Shown in pieces: positions 5,050-5,712 of a DNA stretch of 5,712 nt. Source of the stretch: Bacteroidales bacterium (GTDB lineage Bacteria; Bacteroidota; Bacteroidia; Bacteroidales; Muribaculaceae); NCBI GenBank assembly GCA_900755985.1, contig CAAEIL010000068.1:1-5712 (forward strand), given 5' to 3'. The notes beneath the pieces were generated by a model. That model did no database searches. It was not told the origin of the DNA and worked only from the letters and a program-made list of their open reading frames with translations. The translations under genes and the position numbers were made by a program. Position 1 is the first letter of the stretch. Every line of letters begins with the position of its first letter.

Positions 5050-5619
5050 ATGAAAAAAAGTCTTAATGCCATTCTGAGTATGTTTCTCATGCTTTCAACA
5101 ACATCGTGTGCCCAGACCAATACGGGTGATGATAAATCGGCGCAATCTAAATCCGTGGTGGTATATTTCTCGGCAACGGGCACAACAAAATCTGCCGCCG
5201 AGCTGATAGCCAAGGCCAAAAACGCGATGCTGGCCGAAATATGCCCCGTCGAGCCATATACCTCAGACGACCTCAACTGGCATGACAAACAGTCACGCTC
5301 GTCAGTCGAGATGAACGACGATAATGCCCGTCCGGCCATCAAGCCCATGGAAGTAAATTTCGATAAGTATGACACTATCTTTCTGGGCTATCCGATTTGG
5401 TGGGACATGGCAACGCGTGCCGTAAATACTTTTATCGAAAAAGCGGCTCTTAAGGGCAAGACCGTGATACCTTTCGCCACATCGGGCGGAAGTACTATCG
5501 ACAACTCTGTCAGCCGACTCAAAAAACAATACCCCGACATCAACTGGGCTGAAGGACGTCTGCTCAACGGCGCTTCGCAGGAAGACGTTGACCAATGGGT
5601 GGGCTCGCTCGCAAAATAA
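5050..5619 (+). CDS. Lipoprotein flavodoxin (flavodoxin_4-like)
   Basis: A 189-residue protein. The N-terminus is a type II signal sequence: MKKS, a hydrophobic stretch, then STTSC with Cys20 as the probable lipidated residue (Thr at -3 is not ideal but is tolerated in this phylum), followed by a polar linker to about 34. The mature part is a flavodoxin: YFSATGTTKSAAELI (39-53), with the S-A-T-G-T-T phosphate-binding loop for FMN; a WHDKQSRSSVEMND segment (77-90) typical of the flavodoxin_4 group (PF12682); YDTIFLGYPIWWD (107-119), with aromatic residues positioned to stack on the flavin; and PFATSGGST (141-149). It is expected to carry electrons on bound FMN. Classical flavodoxins are cytoplasmic, so the lipoprotein signal is notable, though it is common in Bacteroidales homologues as far as I know. 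It is the second gene of the operon with the CMD/cupin protein and is followed by a stem-loop. Confidence 0.92.
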   Translation: MKKSLNAILSMFLMLSTTSCAQTNTGDDKSAQSKSVVVYFSATGTTKSAAELIAKAKNAMLAEICPVEPYTSDDLNWHDKQSRSSVEMNDDNARPAIKPMEVNFDKYDTIFLGYPIWWDMATRAVNTFIEKAALKGKTVIPFATSGGSTIDNSVSRLKKQYPDINWAEGRLLNGASQEDVDQWVGSLAK

Positions 5620-5651
5620 TCGTGCCGATAGTCTGATTCCGGTTAATGATA

Positions 5652-5693
5652 AAGCCGGAGGCGCACACCATCATGGTATGTTGCCTCCGGCTT
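5652..5693 (+). terminator. Strong stem-loop after the flavodoxin gene, probable terminator
   Basis: AAGCCGGAGGC (5652-5662) and GCCTCCGGCTT (5683-5693) form a perfect 11-base-pair stem around a 20-base loop that itself contains ACCAT-C-ATGGT (5667-5677). It begins 33 bases after the flavodoxin stop codon. The T-run is weak on the plus strand (TTGAATTGTCTT) and no better on the minus strand (TTTATCATT), so it may work from either side or be an RNA-stabilising 3' end. Nothing identifiable lies between it and the right edge. Confidence 0.65.
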
Positions 5694-5712
5694 GAATTGT
5701 CTTAGAACGACA

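Noticed and set aside
5040..5595. Minus-strand frames over the flavodoxin gene
   Set aside because: They overlap each other and the well-supported flavodoxin and show no domain or plausible start context.
5694..5712. Possible end of a convergent minus-strand gene at the right edge (TAA at 5704-5702)
   Set aside because: Only two codons would be visible, which cannot support a gene.

Overview
The window reads as ordinary chromosome of a Bacteroidota bacterium, probably order Bacteroidales; a gut Muribaculaceae-like genome would fit, but that is a guess. The evidence: two promoters fit the Bacteroidetes pattern TTTG-N19/20-TAnnTTTG, one of them exactly; starts lack Shine-Dalgarno sequences and have AT-rich leaders; one exported protein has a signal peptide ending LMA/QT; and a lipoprotein carries a flavodoxin_4-type domain. 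Base composition is mixed, about half G+C in genes and AT-rich between them.

Left part (1-3012), all on the minus strand. Read in transcription order there is a rubrerythrin (2407-3012) closed by a clear intrinsic terminator (2334-2377), then a hexapeptide-repeat sugar O-acetyltransferase (best start 2237) with its own promoter, then a thiamine-phosphate-synthase-like barrel protein (best start 1514) with an excellent promoter of its own. Its stop codon overlaps by four bases the start of a flippase-like (LPG synthase TM / UPF0104) integral membrane protein that runs off the left edge. The last two genes form a translationally coupled pair. The ThiE-like protein has lost essentially every residue expected to bind substrate, so its name should not be read as a function.

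Middle (3013-3289) is a 277-base divergent intergenic region with a small hairpin in the rubrerythrin leader. No convincing rubrerythrin promoter was found in it.

Right part (3290-5712), plus strand. An AraC-family regulator with a CAHC motif near its N-terminus precedes a tight two-gene operon: a secreted carboxymuconolactone-decarboxylase/cupin fusion (4232-5047) and, two bases later, a lipoprotein flavodoxin (5050-5619). A strong stem-loop (5652-5693) follows. The regulator probably controls these two genes. Both products carry export signals, so the pair looks like an envelope-located redox or small-molecule-modifying module whose substrate cannot be read from the sequence.

I saw no RNA genes, insertion sequences, CRISPR arrays or broken genes. 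No wholly new system is evident; the most notable points are the degenerate ThiE-like protein coupled to a flippase-like gene, and the exported cupin/flavodoxin pair with its Cys-containing regulator.
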